From: an uncultured Rhizobiaceae group bacterium
GTDB lineage: Bacteria > Pseudomonadota > Alphaproteobacteria > Rhizobiales > Rhizobiaceae
Assembly (NCBI GenBank): GCA_938010435.1
Contig: CALLUS010000002.1
Location: 248,001 to 312,000 of the forward strand
Reading direction: 5' to 3'
DNA: 64,000 nucleotides
Below the pieces are notes generated by a model. That model made no database searches, was not told the DNA's origin, and saw only the letters and a list, made by a program, of their open reading frames with translations. The translations under genes were made by a program, and so were the position numbers. Positions 15,722-25,448 of the stretch are shown here, one piece after another; positions within the stretch are counted from its first letter, which is position 1, and every line of letters starts with the position of its first letter.

Positions 15722-17011
15722 TCAGGCGTTTTTCGCCATCACCGCAAAATAGAAACCGTCAGTGCCTGTCGAAGCGGGCGTCAAAGTGACTGTCTTCATG
15801 TCAGACGACCAAGGTTGCAACTTGTCAAATCCAAATAAATCTTGCCAGACTTCCCCAACGGAAAGCAACTCGAATTCCGGATTATCCGTAATAAATGCTT
15901 GAACTTGGTTTTCGTTCTCTTCTGGCAAAATGCTGCAAGTGATGTAAACCAAGAAACCACCAACCTTTACAAACGGCGCTGCTTCGCTGAGCGCTTCCTC
16001 TTGTTCTATCAGGCGTTGTTCAAGTTGTTCCTTGGTAAGTTTCCATTTGGCATGGGGATGACGGCGCCACGTGCCGGTACCTGTGCATGGGGCATCCACG
16101 ACCACACGATCCATCGCACCCACGAGATCAGACATATCGCTGTCAGGGCTGTGGATTTGGGCATTGCGAATGCCAGCGCGTTTTGTTCGCTCGTAAATGG
16201 GCTTCAAGCGATGCTTGTTGGCATCGTAAGCGTGGATTTGCCCTTTATTTTCCATGGACGCTGCCATAGCGAGGGTTTTGCCCCCTGCTCCAGCACAAAA
16301 ATCAAGAACCTGTTCGCCGGGACGCGCAAAAACGAGATCGGCGACAATCTGACTGCCTTCGTCCTGCACTTCAAACCAACCTTTTTGAAACGCTCCATCA
16401 GCTTGAACATTCGGTTGACGAGTTATTCCTGTGCCAGCAGCAATGCGCAAACCTTGCCGCGCAACTGCTGTCGGTTCAGCGTTGGTATTGGCCAAAGCCT
16501 TGGCAACTTTGTTTTGGTTAGCTTTCAAAGTGTTTACCCGCAGATCAACAGGCGGACGTTTTGTAAAAGCTTGAGCTTCTTCGATCCACTGTTCATCAAA
16601 ATTTGCCTTTAAAAATGGGGCTAGCCATTCCGGCACATCAGCTTGAATATGTTCAGGCGCATCCTCAAGCTTACGACTATTAAATGCAGCCATTTCTTCT
16701 TCGGTCAACGGATCGGGTGCAAACTTATCCCCCTCCAATTCATCATTCAGGCTCTCAGACGTGTAGCCCCAATCACGCAACAAGGTTCCGAACGCCAAAC
16801 GTCGCGTGCTGTCACTGTCCATCAAATATTGCGTTGAAGAGCGTTTGCGCAATGCATCGTAAACAATATTACCTATAGCCGCTCTGTCACCCGAGCCTGC
16901 AAAGCGGTGATCCAACCCCCAGCTTTTCAAAGCTTCAGACACGGGGCGTTTGCGCTTTTCAATATCAGAAAGAACGTCAATTGCAGCCTGAATTCTGCCA
17001 CCAAGTCTCAT
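15722..17011 (-). CDS. RsmB-type 16S rRNA m5C methyltransferase
   Basis: The 429-aa product has an N-terminal NusB-like RNA-binding part (RIQAAIDVLSDIE...) and a C-terminal SAM-dependent Rossmann domain. The methyltransferase motifs are VLDFCAGAGGKTLAMA, then VVVDAPCTGTGTWRRHP with the PC motif Cys, and YITCSILPEENENQV with the second catalytic Cys. This is the NOL1/NOP2/Sun family. RsmB of E. coli modifies C967 of 16S rRNA. The start at 17011 overlaps the stop of the upstream MAPEG gene (ATGA). A longer frame starting at 17047 would run into that gene. Confidence 0.9.
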   Translation of the reverse strand: MRLGGRIQAAIDVLSDIEKRKRPVSEALKSWGLDHRFAGSGDRAAIGNIVYDALRKRSSTQYLMDSDSTRRLAFGTLLRDWGYTSESLNDELEGDKFAPDPLTEEEMAAFNSRKLEDAPEHIQADVPEWLAPFLKANFDEQWIEEAQAFTKRPPVDLRVNTLKANQNKVAKALANTNAEPTAVARQGLRIAAGTGITRQPNVQADGAFQKGWFEVQDEGSQIVADLVFARPGEQVLDFCAGAGGKTLAMAASMENKGQIHAYDANKHRLKPIYERTKRAGIRNAQIHSPDSDMSDLVGAMDRVVVDAPCTGTGTWRRHPHAKWKLTKEQLEQRLIEQEEALSEAAPFVKVGGFLVYITCSILPEENENQVQAFITDNPEFELLSVGEVWQDLFGFDKLQPWSSDMKTVTLTPASTGTDGFYFAVMAKNA

Positions 17012-17436
17012 AAAATTGCCAATCCGGAATAAAAAAACACCAACCACATAGCAGCCAATGCAACAAAATTAATGGTGAAAACACGGCCACGCAAAATGAC
17101 GTTGTCGCCGGTTACTTGAACAAACGTATGCACGATGCGGCCCAACAAAAACACCCACGCCAATGCAATTTGTAACTGTGAAATTGAATTGGTGGCAAAC
17201 AATAGCGCTACCAATGCATAAAACAGCATCGGCACCTGAAACTGATTGTCGAGATTGCGCGCCCAGCGGCGCGACAGTTCCGGCTCGCGCCCTGCATAGG
17301 CAAGATCATCTATAGATAAGCCTTCAACCTTGGTTGCCTGCATCCGTTTCAAAGACACTATTACGAACAACAGGAAGATGAGAGCCAGGTGCCCGAAGAC
17401 CGGAAGTAGAATCCAATTCGCTGCAACGTTACCCAT
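17008..17436 (-). CDS. MAPEG family membrane protein (second copy)
   Basis: The 142-aa product has four hydrophobic helices and the MAPEG family pattern RNLDNQFQVPMLFYALVALLF after a basic loop (RRWARN). MAPEG proteins include glutathione S-transferases and related membrane enzymes; bacterial members are mostly uncharacterised. It lies three bases downstream of another MAPEG gene with similar layout, which suggests tandem duplication. Its stop overlaps the start of the rsmB-like gene. Confidence 0.83.
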   Translation of the reverse strand: MGNVAANWILLPVFGHLALIFLLFVIVSLKRMQATKVEGLSIDDLAYAGREPELSRRWARNLDNQFQVPMLFYALVALLFATNSISQLQIALAWVFLLGRIVHTFVQVTGDNVILRGRVFTINFVALAAMWLVFFYSGLAIL

Positions 17437-17439
17437 AAT

Positions 17440-17901
17440 TTAGGCTTGTGCGAACAACAGTGTAGAAATCACGAATTCCAAAAGCATGATCAGAAAAACC
17501 TGCATACCACGGATAAAGATTTTACGTCGTTTCAAAACGTTTGTGGCCAGCATTTCATTTATATGAAGCACGCGGAACACAATGAACAACCAAGCCAAGA
17601 CAACGGTGATCCAGCTGGAAATGGACGCTGCTATTCCAGCGATTACGATGGCGTAAAACATCACGGGCAATTCGAACTGATTGGCAACGGCTCTTGTGTA
17701 AACACGCAAATCCTCCGGCTCATTGTCCGTCGATTTGTACATATCCGTTGTTACGCGCCCTGCTTTTGCAGCAGCCACCCGCACTTTGGACATTTGCAGG
17801 TAAACGCGAATGGTGAGTGCCATTTGCGCCGCCAAAGCCAGCAGCAAAAGCTTCACTTTTATATCGGGTGCAAACGTCCAGATAAGAGCGAGAGTGTCCA
17901 T
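17440..17901 (-). CDS. MAPEG family membrane protein (first copy)
   Basis: The 153-aa product has four predicted transmembrane helices and the family motif RAVANQFELPVMFYAIVIAGI. It is a diverged paralogue of the next gene and they share the central NQF-x-(V/L)-P-x-(L/M)-FYA segment. It starts 11 bases after the guaB stop codon, so guaB, both MAPEG genes and rsmB are probably one transcript. The substrate is unknown. Confidence 0.83.
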   Translation of the reverse strand: MDTLALIWTFAPDIKVKLLLLALAAQMALTIRVYLQMSKVRVAAAKAGRVTTDMYKSTDNEPEDLRVYTRAVANQFELPVMFYAIVIAGIAASISSWITVVLAWLFIVFRVLHINEMLATNVLKRRKIFIRGMQVFLIMLLEFVISTLLFAQA

Positions 17902-17912
17902 ATTTTTCCTGT

Positions 17913-19412
17913 CTATCGGCCCGAATAATTGGGGCTTTCACGAGTGATTGAAACAGTATGGGCGTGGCTTTCGGCCAGACCGGCTGTGGAGATGCGCACA
18001 AACTTAGCACGGTCTACAAAATTGGGCAGAGTATCAGCGCCCACATATCCCATAGAAGCGCGCAAACCACCAGCCAACTGATGCAGGACTGACCCGACTA
18101 ATCCTTTATAGGGAACCTGACCTTCAATCCCTTCAGGCACCAGTTTCAAAGAGTCCGTGACTTCAGATTGGAAGTAACGGTCAGCGGAACCACGCGCCAT
18201 TGCACCAACTGAGCCCATGCCACGATAAGACTTAAATGAGCGGCCTTGATGCAGGTAAACTTCGCCCGGACTTTCATCTGTACCTGCCAATAAGGAGCCA
18301 ACCATCACAGTGGATGCTCCAGCAGCCAACGCTTTTGAAAGATCCCCAGAATATTTGATGCCGCCGTCAGCGATAATTGGAATGTCGGATTTATTGGCTA
18401 CTTCTACGGCGCCCATAATCGCAGACAACTGCGGAACACCAACACCTGCCACCATACGCGTTGTGCAAATGGAACCTGGTCCAATGCCAATTTTAACCAC
18501 GTCAGCACCAGCATCTATCAATGCTTGGGTGCCAGCTGGTGTTGCGACATTGCCAGCAGCAATACGTGTGTTGTTGGACATTTTCCTAACTTGCGCCACA
18601 GCATCCAAAACCCGTTGCGAATGTCCGTGCGCCGTGTCGATGACGAGAAGATCCACGCCAGCATCAATGAGACGTTCAGCACGCTCGAAACCATCTGGTC
18701 CGACAGTCGTTGCTGCCGCCACGCGCAGACTGCCTGCCTCATCTTTTGTGGCGTTTGGGTTGAGTTGACTGTTCTCCATATCTTTAACGGTGATTAAGCC
18801 AGTGCAATTTCCTTTGGCGTCCACCACCAAAAGCTTTTCAATACGATGCTGATGCAGCAACCGTTTTGCGTCTTCTTGTTTCACACCTTCGCGGACGGTC
18901 ACGAGACCTTCGCGGGTCATCAATTCATAGACTTTTTGACTTGGATCGGACGCAAAGCGCACGTCACGGTTTGTGAGAATGCCAACCAAGCGACCTGTGT
19001 GATGACCACCAGATTTTCCGTTCTCGACAACAGGAATTCCTGAGATTTTATAATCATGCATCAAATTTAATGCGTCTTCCAACGTGGCGTCCGGGCCAAT
19101 CGTCAACGGATTGACCACCATGCCGCTTTCGAACTTCTTTACCTGCCGCACTTCTTCAGCTTGTTGGTCTGGCTCCAAATTGCGGTGAATAACGCCGATA
19201 CCACCGGCCTGCGCCATGGCGATTGCCAAACGGGATTCGGTTACAGTGTCCATTGCAGCTGACATAATAGGAAGGGTGAGTGTGATGTCGCGGGTCAAGC
19301 GGCTGGAAATATCCACTTGATTTGGCATCACTTCAGAGTGGCCGGGCTGCAACAGCACATCATCAAATGTGAGTGCTTGTTCGCCGGTTGCGGTGGAGAT
19401 TATTTCAGCCAT
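17913..19412 (-). CDS. guaB: IMP dehydrogenase
   Basis: GuaB oxidises IMP to XMP with NAD+, the step before GuaA. The 499-aa product has the TIM-barrel start [13 protein letters not shown], two CBS domains (about 95-210), the catalytic loop with Cys in [15 protein letters not shown], and the flap [16 protein letters not shown] containing the catalytic Arg. Length is normal. It heads a minus-strand run with two MAPEG genes and rsmB. A divergent deacetylase gene lies upstream. Confidence 0.98.
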   Translation of the reverse strand: MAEIISTATGEQALTFDDVLLQPGHSEVMPNQVDISSRLTRDITLTLPIMSAAMDTVTESRLAIAMAQAGGIGVIHRNLEPDQQAEEVRQVKKFESGMVVNPLTIGPDATLEDALNLMHDYKISGIPVVENGKSGGHHTGRLVGILTNRDVRFASDPSQKVYELMTREGLVTVREGVKQEDAKRLLHQHRIEKLLVVDAKGNCTGLITVKDMENSQLNPNATKDEAGSLRVAAATTVGPDGFERAERLIDAGVDLLVIDTAHGHSQRVLDAVAQVRKMSNNTRIAAGNVATPAGTQALIDAGADVVKIGIGPGSICTTRMVAGVGVPQLSAIMGAVEVANKSDIPIIADGGIKYSGDLSKALAAGASTVMVGSLLAGTDESPGEVYLHQGRSFKSYRGMGSVGAMARGSADRYFQSEVTDSLKLVPEGIEGQVPYKGLVGSVLHQLAGGLRASMGYVGADTLPNFVDRAKFVRISTAGLAESHAHTVSITRESPNYSGR

Positions 19413-19704
19413 TGTGTCAAACTTTCAAAATGGTGCGGAGCGGGAGCCGCAACAACAAAATAGATAGCGTGTTTGACGGTGCCTGCTAACACGCCCTTAG
19501 GTTCGTTGAAAGGCCAATACAGAAATGATCTGAAAAATAATGTTGATAGGTATGCTGACCGCTGAAAATGGGCTGTCTCACGCTCAAATCTCACCCATTA
19601 ACTTTTGGTGAAGACTTCACATGGCATGCCATTGCCAATGCGTTATCGCGCTTCCGGTTGATTCGTTTTGTGTACAGCCGCTCCTTACAAGTTTGGGGGC
19701 TGTC

Positions 19705-21165
19705 ATGGCACGTCATATCTACCTCATTGCGTCAGCAATTTTCGCAATCACCCTTCTTTCTGTAGACATCGCACACGCATGTTTGGGCGTGTCGCGCACA
19801 ATCACAGCGCGCAGCTTCAATGCTAATATGGGCATGGGCGGCAGCGCAGGTCTTGGATTGCGAAACAAAGAAGTCATTTTGACATTCGATGATGGCCCAA
19901 AATCGTCAACCACAAGACGCGTACTGCAGGCACTCTCTGCTGAATGCACTAAAGCGACATTTTTCGTTCTGGGACGAATGGCACGTTCGAACCCGAAACT
20001 GTTGCAACAAATTGCACGATCTGGACATACGATTGGGCAGCATACGCACAATCACCCAAACCTTACACGCCTGTCGATCGCTCAAGCTGAAAATGAAATT
20101 AACCGCGGTATAGCTTCCGTTAATCTTGCACTGGGCAGTCAGCGACGCGCGAGCACACGTTTGTTCCGTTATCCCTATCTTGCGCGCAGCGCTCGCCTTG
20201 ATGCCATGCTAAAACGCAAGGGGTTGTTACCTGTCTCAGCCGGCATTGACAGCAATGACTGGAAGAATGGTTCAGGAGTCGCCATGGTCAATCGCGTGAT
20301 GGCGCAATTAAAACGCAGAGGCCGTGGCGTCATCTTGCTCCATGATATTCAAAACAAAACAGCCAGTGCCCTGCCCTCATTACTGCGTCGTTTGAAACAA
20401 GGTGGTTATCGTGTTGTTCATTTGCGCGGTTCAGGTTCTCCACGCACAAATGTCATTGCATCTCGCAAATCAAAGTCAAAAGCCGTTCGTGTTGCAGCCC
20501 TGCAAACAAAAAAGCGCAAACGCTTTAGTTTGTTCCGTAAACGCGACAATGGCTTGCCCGGTGTTGATACGATCACAACTGGCTCCATCAAAAAGCGCAG
20601 CGTTAAACGCAAGAGCAAACAACGTTTGAAACATAAGAAGTTGGCGAAAAAAGTTCGCAAAGGCTTCTTTGCAAGATTGCGCGAGCGCCGTCTTGAGCGC
20701 GCCCAAGCACTTGCTGCGAAACAATCCGCTAAGAAACGGATCAAGAAATCCAACCGCAAAGTAAAAAAGAAAACACGCGTTGCCAAACGTGTGAAAAAGA
20801 CGAAGAAGAAAAGCTGGTTTGCGAAACGTCGTGAAGCCCGATTGGCTCGTGCCGCTGAACGCAAGGCTGCATTGAAAAAACGCAGTAAGCGCAAACTTTC
20901 AAATCGTTCTAAGCGCAAAACAAAGCGCGTTGCAAAACGCACAACAAAGAGAAAGAGCATTTTCAGCAGATTGTTCAAACGTATCGCGCGCAGGAAGACA
21001 GAAAGCGATCGCAGTTTTGGTCTACGACTCTATGATGACCTGCTCGATCTTGAACAAGAAAACAAAGAGCTTACGCAACTGATGAAAGTGAATGACCTCC
21101 CGTTGGACCAGCGTCCGGAAATTCAGTCCTTACTCAAAACCTTGCGGCCTTTGGCCAACAAATAG
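19705..21165 (+). CDS. Polysaccharide deacetylase with a long basic tail
   Basis: The N-terminal hydrophobic stretch ([19 protein letters not shown]) is a signal peptide. A NodB-homology domain follows (about residues 48-240) with [15 protein letters not shown] (metal-binding Asp), HTHNHPNLT (metal-binding His pair) and the C-terminal GVILLHDI. The last ~240 residues are dominated by Lys and Arg (for example [20 protein letters not shown]), then end in an ordinary acidic helix. Family enzymes remove acetyl groups from peptidoglycan or other N-acetylated glycans. The tail could bind anionic wall polymers or nucleic acid. The start at 19705 (GGGGG upstream) keeps the signal peptide; an earlier in-frame ATG exists at 19621. 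Confidence 0.85.
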   Translation: MARHIYLIASAIFAITLLSVDIAHACLGVSRTITARSFNANMGMGGSAGLGLRNKEVILTFDDGPKSSTTRRVLQALSAECTKATFFVLGRMARSNPKLLQQIARSGHTIGQHTHNHPNLTRLSIAQAENEINRGIASVNLALGSQRRASTRLFRYPYLARSARLDAMLKRKGLLPVSAGIDSNDWKNGSGVAMVNRVMAQLKRRGRGVILLHDIQNKTASALPSLLRRLKQGGYRVVHLRGSGSPRTNVIASRKSKSKAVRVAALQTKKRKRFSLFRKRDNGLPGVDTITTGSIKKRSVKRKSKQRLKHKKLAKKVRKGFFARLRERRLERAQALAAKQSAKKRIKKSNRKVKKKTRVAKRVKKTKKKSWFAKRREARLARAAERKAALKKRSKRKLSNRSKRKTKRVAKRTTKRKSIFSRLFKRIARRKTESDRSFGLRLYDDLLDLEQENKELTQLMKVNDLPLDQRPEIQSLLKTLRPLANK

Positions 21166-21863
21166 AGTTCGACCGATCCATCACGACTTGCCGGTGGTTT
21201 GACGTGATGGATCGATTCAAAATTCTTTTTCATGATGTTGAGCAAAGTTTGCTCCGTTCCACCCTGAAATGTTTTTGTAAGAAAGTGCCCGCCGGGCTTC
21301 AACACTTGCAGGGCAAACTCCAACGCAACTTCCACAAGCCCCATTGTGCGCATATGGTCTGTGCGACGATGACCAATAGTGGGAGCAGCCATATCTGACA
21401 TGACCAATTCTGGTGCGCGACCTCCCAATGCGTCCATCAGCATGTCTGGCGCATCGTCGTCTAAGAAATCTTTCATCAGGATTGTGGCGCCCGGCACCGG
21501 GTCCATTTCCAAATAGTCAATTCCGACCACGCGAATATCGTCCACACTAGACCCTGTTTTCGCCACAGCCACCTGACACCAACCGCCGGGCGCTGCGCCA
21601 AGGTCGACGACGATCTGACCTTGTTTCAAGAGATTGAAACGCTCGTCCATCTCCAATAATTTATATGCAGCACGAGAGGCATAGCCTTCCGCCTTGGCCT
21701 TTTGCACATAGGGGTCGTTGAGTTGTCTCTGCAACCAAAGGGTTGACGATATTTTTCGACCCCGCGCCGATTTTACCTTGGTGTGCATATTGCGCAGATT
21801 CGGGCTACGACCTGATCCAGGACCGCCGGGTGTACGTCGGCCACCTGTGGTTTTCTTAGCCAT
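21123..21863 (-). CDS. rlmE: 23S rRNA 2'-O-ribose methyltransferase RlmE (FtsJ)
   Basis: RlmE methylates U2552 of 23S rRNA. The 246-aa product has a basic Gly/Pro-rich N-terminus, then [16 protein letters not shown], the SAM-binding motif [15 protein letters not shown], the catalytic Asp in [17 protein letters not shown] and the Lys in [14 protein letters not shown]. The start at 21863 gives MAKKTTGG and lies four bases after the ppx stop, so the two genes are coupled. Its 3' end overlaps the convergent deacetylase gene by 43 bases. Confidence 0.94.
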   Translation of the reverse strand: MAKKTTGGRRTPGGPGSGRSPNLRNMHTKVKSARGRKISSTLWLQRQLNDPYVQKAKAEGYASRAAYKLLEMDERFNLLKQGQIVVDLGAAPGGWCQVAVAKTGSSVDDIRVVGIDYLEMDPVPGATILMKDFLDDDAPDMLMDALGGRAPELVMSDMAAPTIGHRRTDHMRTMGLVEVALEFALQVLKPGGHFLTKTFQGGTEQTLLNIMKKNFESIHHVKPPASRDGSVELYLLAKGRKVLSKD

Positions 21864-21867
21864 GTCG

Positions 21868-23469
21868 TTATTGCCCTTGTTGTTTTGGGTTGCGGTTTCT
21901 TGGTCGGTTAAACCGTCGCAACCATGCGTTGTCCGCATTCATCATTTCTGTCAGCAGGCCTTCGCGTAAACCGCGGTCAGCAACGCGCAATCGTTGACAC
22001 GGCCAATAGTTTTGGATCGCCACAAGAATTGCACAACCTGCCAAAACCAGATCGGCCCTGTCATGTCCGATACATGGATTCTGCACGCGTTGTTCAAAGC
22101 TCATATCAACAAGCGCATCGATCATTTCTGTCACCTGTGCAGACACCATCCATGTGCCATCCACTTGACGACGATCGTATTTTGGCAGTTTCAAATGAAT
22201 GCCTGCAAGGGTTGTGACCGTGCCGGAGGTACCTAATAAATGGACTTCGCCATTTTGCGCGGCCTCGGCCAAAGCGTCACGACCTTCAAACGTCTCTAAA
22301 TGCTCACTGACCTCATCGACCATATTTTGGAACACTTCACGGGTAACCATTTTACCGCCACCGTGTTTTTCAGACAAAGTTACCACACCGAAAGGCATTG
22401 ATGTCCATGAAACCATGGCTGGCCCGAGATCATGTCGTTGACGTTTGTTCAAATCGAGCAGTGCCAGTTCTGAAGACCCGCCACCAATATCGAACAAGAC
22501 AACACCACGCGCCTTACGATCAACAAGACTGGAGCAACCGGCCACAGCAAGACGCGCTTCGGTTTCCCGATTTATAATTTCGAGTGACAGTCCCGCTTCG
22601 GCCTCCACTCGCTTGAGAAACTCTTCTCCGTTGGATGCCCGACGACACGCTTCTGTCGCGATCAAACGCACACCCTTGACCTTGCGACCATTGAGTTTGT
22701 CTGCACATGCTTTCAACGCGCCCACGGCTCTGTCCATTGCCGCATCGCTCAATCGGCCTGTGGCTCCCAACCCTTCTCCCAATCGCACGATACGTGAGAA
22801 TGCATCAACAACACGAAAACGGCCCGGTTGTTGTGGTACAGCTACGAGAAGACGGCAATTATTGGTTCCCAAATCCAAAGCGGCATAAGCATCGAGTTGT
22901 CGTCTTTGCGGATGCTGCCCTTGTTTGTTTGAGCCACTTTTGGTTGCACCAGTTTCATTTTGACGACTGTATTTGGGACGTTTTAGTTTAGCATTTGGTG
23001 CTCGTCGATGCCTATGCGCATCAGTTTTTTGTTCAGATTTCAACTGCCCGTCGCTTTTCACAGCTTGCGCATTTGCATCTATATCTTGGGCAGAGCCATT
23101 GCGGTTTTTTCTGCGGTTTCGACGACGGCGTGACCGCTTGCTTTGACTTTGGGGAGCTAGAGATGACTGACCATCAGTATCTTTTGAGTCCGAGTTTTCT
23201 ACCGGCTTTCCACGTACAGCACCTTTGTCCATCGCCGTTTCAGGCGTGGCAGTGCTTACTCCGGTAGAACCGGGATTTTGGGCCTCGGTGTTGTGAACCT
23301 TATCCCGCTTGCGCTTGCGTCTGCGGTTTCTTCGGTTCTTTTTCTGGCTTTGCGTTGGGTTTCCCCCTGTCGCAACACCAGCAATTTCAACATCCGATCC
23401 AGGCCGCTTCTGGGAGGTCTCTCCCTGCGAGTCTTCGGACAACGGATTTTCCGCCTTTTTGCGGCTCAC
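21868..23469 (-). CDS. ppx: Exopolyphosphatase/GppA phosphatase family, basic N-terminus
   Basis: The enzyme removes phosphate from polyphosphate or converts pppGpp to ppGpp. The catalytic part begins near residue 190 with [15 protein letters not shown] and continues with [26 protein letters not shown] and [16 protein letters not shown]. This is the sugar kinase/Hsp70/actin-type phosphatase fold. In front is a ~190-residue low-complexity stretch rich in Arg, Lys, Gln and Ser ([21 protein letters not shown]). This extension is common among Rhizobiales homologues. It may hold polyphosphate or RNA, which is inference. The gene is upstream of rlmE. Confidence 0.9.
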   Translation of the reverse strand: MSRKKAENPLSEDSQGETSQKRPGSDVEIAGVATGGNPTQSQKKNRRNRRRKRKRDKVHNTEAQNPGSTGVSTATPETAMDKGAVRGKPVENSDSKDTDGQSSLAPQSQSKRSRRRRNRRKNRNGSAQDIDANAQAVKSDGQLKSEQKTDAHRHRRAPNAKLKRPKYSRQNETGATKSGSNKQGQHPQRRQLDAYAALDLGTNNCRLLVAVPQQPGRFRVVDAFSRIVRLGEGLGATGRLSDAAMDRAVGALKACADKLNGRKVKGVRLIATEACRRASNGEEFLKRVEAEAGLSLEIINRETEARLAVAGCSSLVDRKARGVVLFDIGGGSSELALLDLNKRQRHDLGPAMVSWTSMPFGVVTLSEKHGGGKMVTREVFQNMVDEVSEHLETFEGRDALAEAAQNGEVHLLGTSGTVTTLAGIHLKLPKYDRRQVDGTWMVSAQVTEMIDALVDMSFEQRVQNPCIGHDRADLVLAGCAILVAIQNYWPCQRLRVADRGLREGLLTEMMNADNAWLRRFNRPRNRNPKQQGQ

Positions 23470-23766
23470 TTCTCAATGAAGAAGGAGCCAGCGTCATAGA
23501 CGGCTCTATGTTTCAAGTTACCTCAACTCTAACATTTTCCGGTTGAAGAACAAGCGATCAATTTATGAGTCACTGGGAAACTTTCCTTTCGCCCGAAATT
23601 GATATCTGTTTACGGCTAAATCATCAGCAGTTTAGAAAGTTTCCAAGGCAGGTGAAATCTTACCTTTTTAAAGTTGACTATAATAGTCATATTAAATACC
23701 GATAACCGCGGGCGCTAAAGCTGTGTCATCTTCTAACAAAGGAAACTGATCAACAATCAGTTCAAT
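23470..23766. other. Control region between ppx and the iron-binding protein gene
   Basis: This ~297-bp stretch separates divergent genes. It contains the RirA-type operator at 23675-23689 close to the iron-protein gene. The other 200 bases, including the ppx promoter, show no clear gene or hairpin. Confidence 0.6.
23675..23689. promoter_or_regulatory. IRO box, candidate RirA operator
   Basis: TGACTATAATAGTCA is a perfect palindrome around a central A and fits the rhizobial iron-responsive operator TGA-N9-TCA bound by RirA. It contains a TTGACT -35-like element overlapping its left half. It lies 78 bases before the iron-binding protein gene, and rirA itself follows that gene. Iron repression through RirA is therefore likely. 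Confidence 0.78.
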
Positions 23767-24819
23767 ATGAGTCCTATGCGAAACTCCCTCAAAACGCTTT
23801 TCTGTTCCGCTGCCGTTGCAGCCACTGCTCTCTCACCAACATTGGCAATGGCCGACGGTGAGGTGAATATTTATTCTTACCGTCAAGCAGAGTTGATGAA
23901 GCCGTTGCTTGATGCGTTCACCGCAGAAACAGGCATAAAGGCCAATGTATTATTCGCCAAAAAAGGTCTGGGCCAACGTATAAAGGCAGAAGGGGTAAAT
24001 TCTCCTGCTGATGTTCTTTTGACAGTCGATATTGGCCGGTTAGATGCCGCCAAAGCTTTAGGCATTACACAGCCTGTTTCTAGCGATAAGATCAGCGCCA
24101 ACGTGCCAGCGCAGTTCAGAGACCCTGAAGGCCATTGGTTCGGTCTGACGACGCGTGCGCGCATTATCTACGCCTCCAAGGAGCGCGTCGCACAAGACTC
24201 CATCACTTACGAAGAACTTGCCGATTCAAAATGGAAGGGCAAGCTTTGCACCCGTTCCGGTCAACATGTTTATTCTATTGGTTTGATTGCTTCCATCGTG
24301 ACCCATGCTGGCGAAGCCGGAGCACAAAAATGGCTTGAAGGCGTGAAGGCAAACCTTGCTCGAAAGCCGAGCGGTAATGATCGCGCACAGGTCAAAGGCA
24401 TCTATTCCGGTGAATGTGATATTGCTTTGGGCAACACATATTACATGGGTAAAATGGAAACCAACACGAAAGACCCTGAGCAAAAAGAGTGGGCAAAATC
24501 TGTCAAACTTCTTTTCCCGAATGTCGCGGACCGTGGAACACACGTGAATTTGTCAGGCATGGTGATGGCTAAAAATGCCCCTAATGCCGCAAACGCCAAG
24601 AAATTAATGGAATTTCTATCAAGCGATAATGCGCAACAACTTTATGGGTCGGCTAACTATGAATACCCCGTAAAACCGGGCGTTGCAGCCGATGCGCGCA
24701 CGTCGTCTTGGGGTGTTTTAAAAGCCGACACGCTGCCGCTGGCTGATATTGCAAAAAACCGCAAAACAGCATCAGAACTTGTCGACAAAGTTGGCCTTGA
24801 TGATGGTCCCGCTTCTTAG
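23767..24819 (+). CDS. Periplasmic Fe(3+)-binding protein (FbpA/FutA type)
   Basis: The 350-aa product has a signal peptide (LFCSAAVAATALSPTLAMA) and then the substrate-binding fold typical of ferric iron ABC transporters: GEVNIYSYRQAELMKPLL with an early Tyr, GQHVYSIGLIASIV and GECDIALGNTYYMGKM. The Tyr pair in NTYYM is the usual iron ligand. No permease or ATPase gene lies beside it, so the rest of the transporter must be elsewhere. The IRO box upstream and the convergent rirA gene link it to iron limitation. A terminator at 24839-24870 separates the two. Confidence 0.93.
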   Translation: MSPMRNSLKTLFCSAAVAATALSPTLAMADGEVNIYSYRQAELMKPLLDAFTAETGIKANVLFAKKGLGQRIKAEGVNSPADVLLTVDIGRLDAAKALGITQPVSSDKISANVPAQFRDPEGHWFGLTTRARIIYASKERVAQDSITYEELADSKWKGKLCTRSGQHVYSIGLIASIVTHAGEAGAQKWLEGVKANLARKPSGNDRAQVKGIYSGECDIALGNTYYMGKMETNTKDPEQKEWAKSVKLLFPNVADRGTHVNLSGMVMAKNAPNAANAKKLMEFLSSDNAQQLYGSANYEYPVKPGVAADARTSSWGVLKADTLPLADIAKNRKTASELVDKVGLDDGPAS

Positions 24820-24838
24820 AGAGCAAAGCTAGTCAAAC

Positions 24839-24870
24839 AAAAAGGGCGTTGCTAAAGCGGCGTTCTTTTT
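24839..24870. terminator. Bidirectional terminator between the iron-protein gene and rirA
   Basis: A 14-pair stem with several G-T pairs and the loop TAAA is flanked by a run of A on one side and T on the other. It lies between two convergent genes and can work in both directions. Confidence 0.7.
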
Positions 24871-24887
24871 GCTGAAAACTGATTTGC

Positions 24888-25352
24888 CTAGGCGTTCGCT
24901 TTTAACGGAATATGTTTTGACGCATCCAGTTGTAGCAGTATGTGGAGATTACGCTCGTTATTGGTAAGGTCCGCCAATGTGTAACCATCCAGCACTTTGA
25001 AGAATGCGCCCAAGGCTTCGCCGAGTGCTTGGTTCAAGCCGCAGCTGCTAACCAACGGACACAACGCATCACCGTCTTGGAAACATTCTGCCAATTCAAA
25101 ATTTTCTTCTGTGGCACGAACCACTTCACCCAACACGATTTCATTTGCCGGCTTTGCAAGACGAATACCACCATTGCGTCCGCGCACGCTTTCAACAAGG
25201 CCCGATTTGGTAAGCGTCTGCAGAATTTTCATCAAAAATTGTTCTGATAAATCATAGAAGCCGGCGATTGAGCTCACGCGACTGAGGCCTTCATTGGAGT
25301 CGCAATACATCATCATGCGAATGGCATAATTTGTTTGTTTCGTAAGACGCAT
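24888..25352 (-). CDS. rirA: Iron-responsive regulator RirA (Rrf2 family)
   Basis: RirA represses iron-uptake genes when iron is sufficient and senses it through an Fe-S cluster. The 154-aa product has the Rrf2 winged helix (MRLTKQTNYAIRMMMYC... ILQTLTKSGLVESVRGRNGGIRLAKP). Three cysteines in the expected place, Cys90, Cys98 and Cys104, are arranged as AECFQDGDALCPLVSSCGL. This matches rhizobial RirA rather than IscR or NsrR. An operator of the RirA type lies before the neighbouring iron-binding protein gene. Confidence 0.9.
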   Translation of the reverse strand: MRLTKQTNYAIRMMMYCDSNEGLSRVSSIAGFYDLSEQFLMKILQTLTKSGLVESVRGRNGGIRLAKPANEIVLGEVVRATEENFELAECFQDGDALCPLVSSCGLNQALGEALGAFFKVLDGYTLADLTNNERNLHILLQLDASKHIPLKANA

Positions 25353-25448
25353 ACCGGCCTCAACTCCAATAACTTCTAGAACATGTATTTCACCATTGAA
25401 TTGTCCAACGGCACTTGTTTGTTGTTAAGAGTATAGGAGGCGCTGTCT

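Noticed and set aside
17008-17901. The two MAPEG genes as one frameshifted gene
   Set aside because: Each has a complete four-helix family layout with its own start and stop, so they are tandem paralogues.
20418-20978. A minus-strand frame within the deacetylase gene rich in Arg, Leu and Phe
   Set aside because: It is the complement of the Lys/Arg-rich tail; its composition follows from the codon bias of the real gene.
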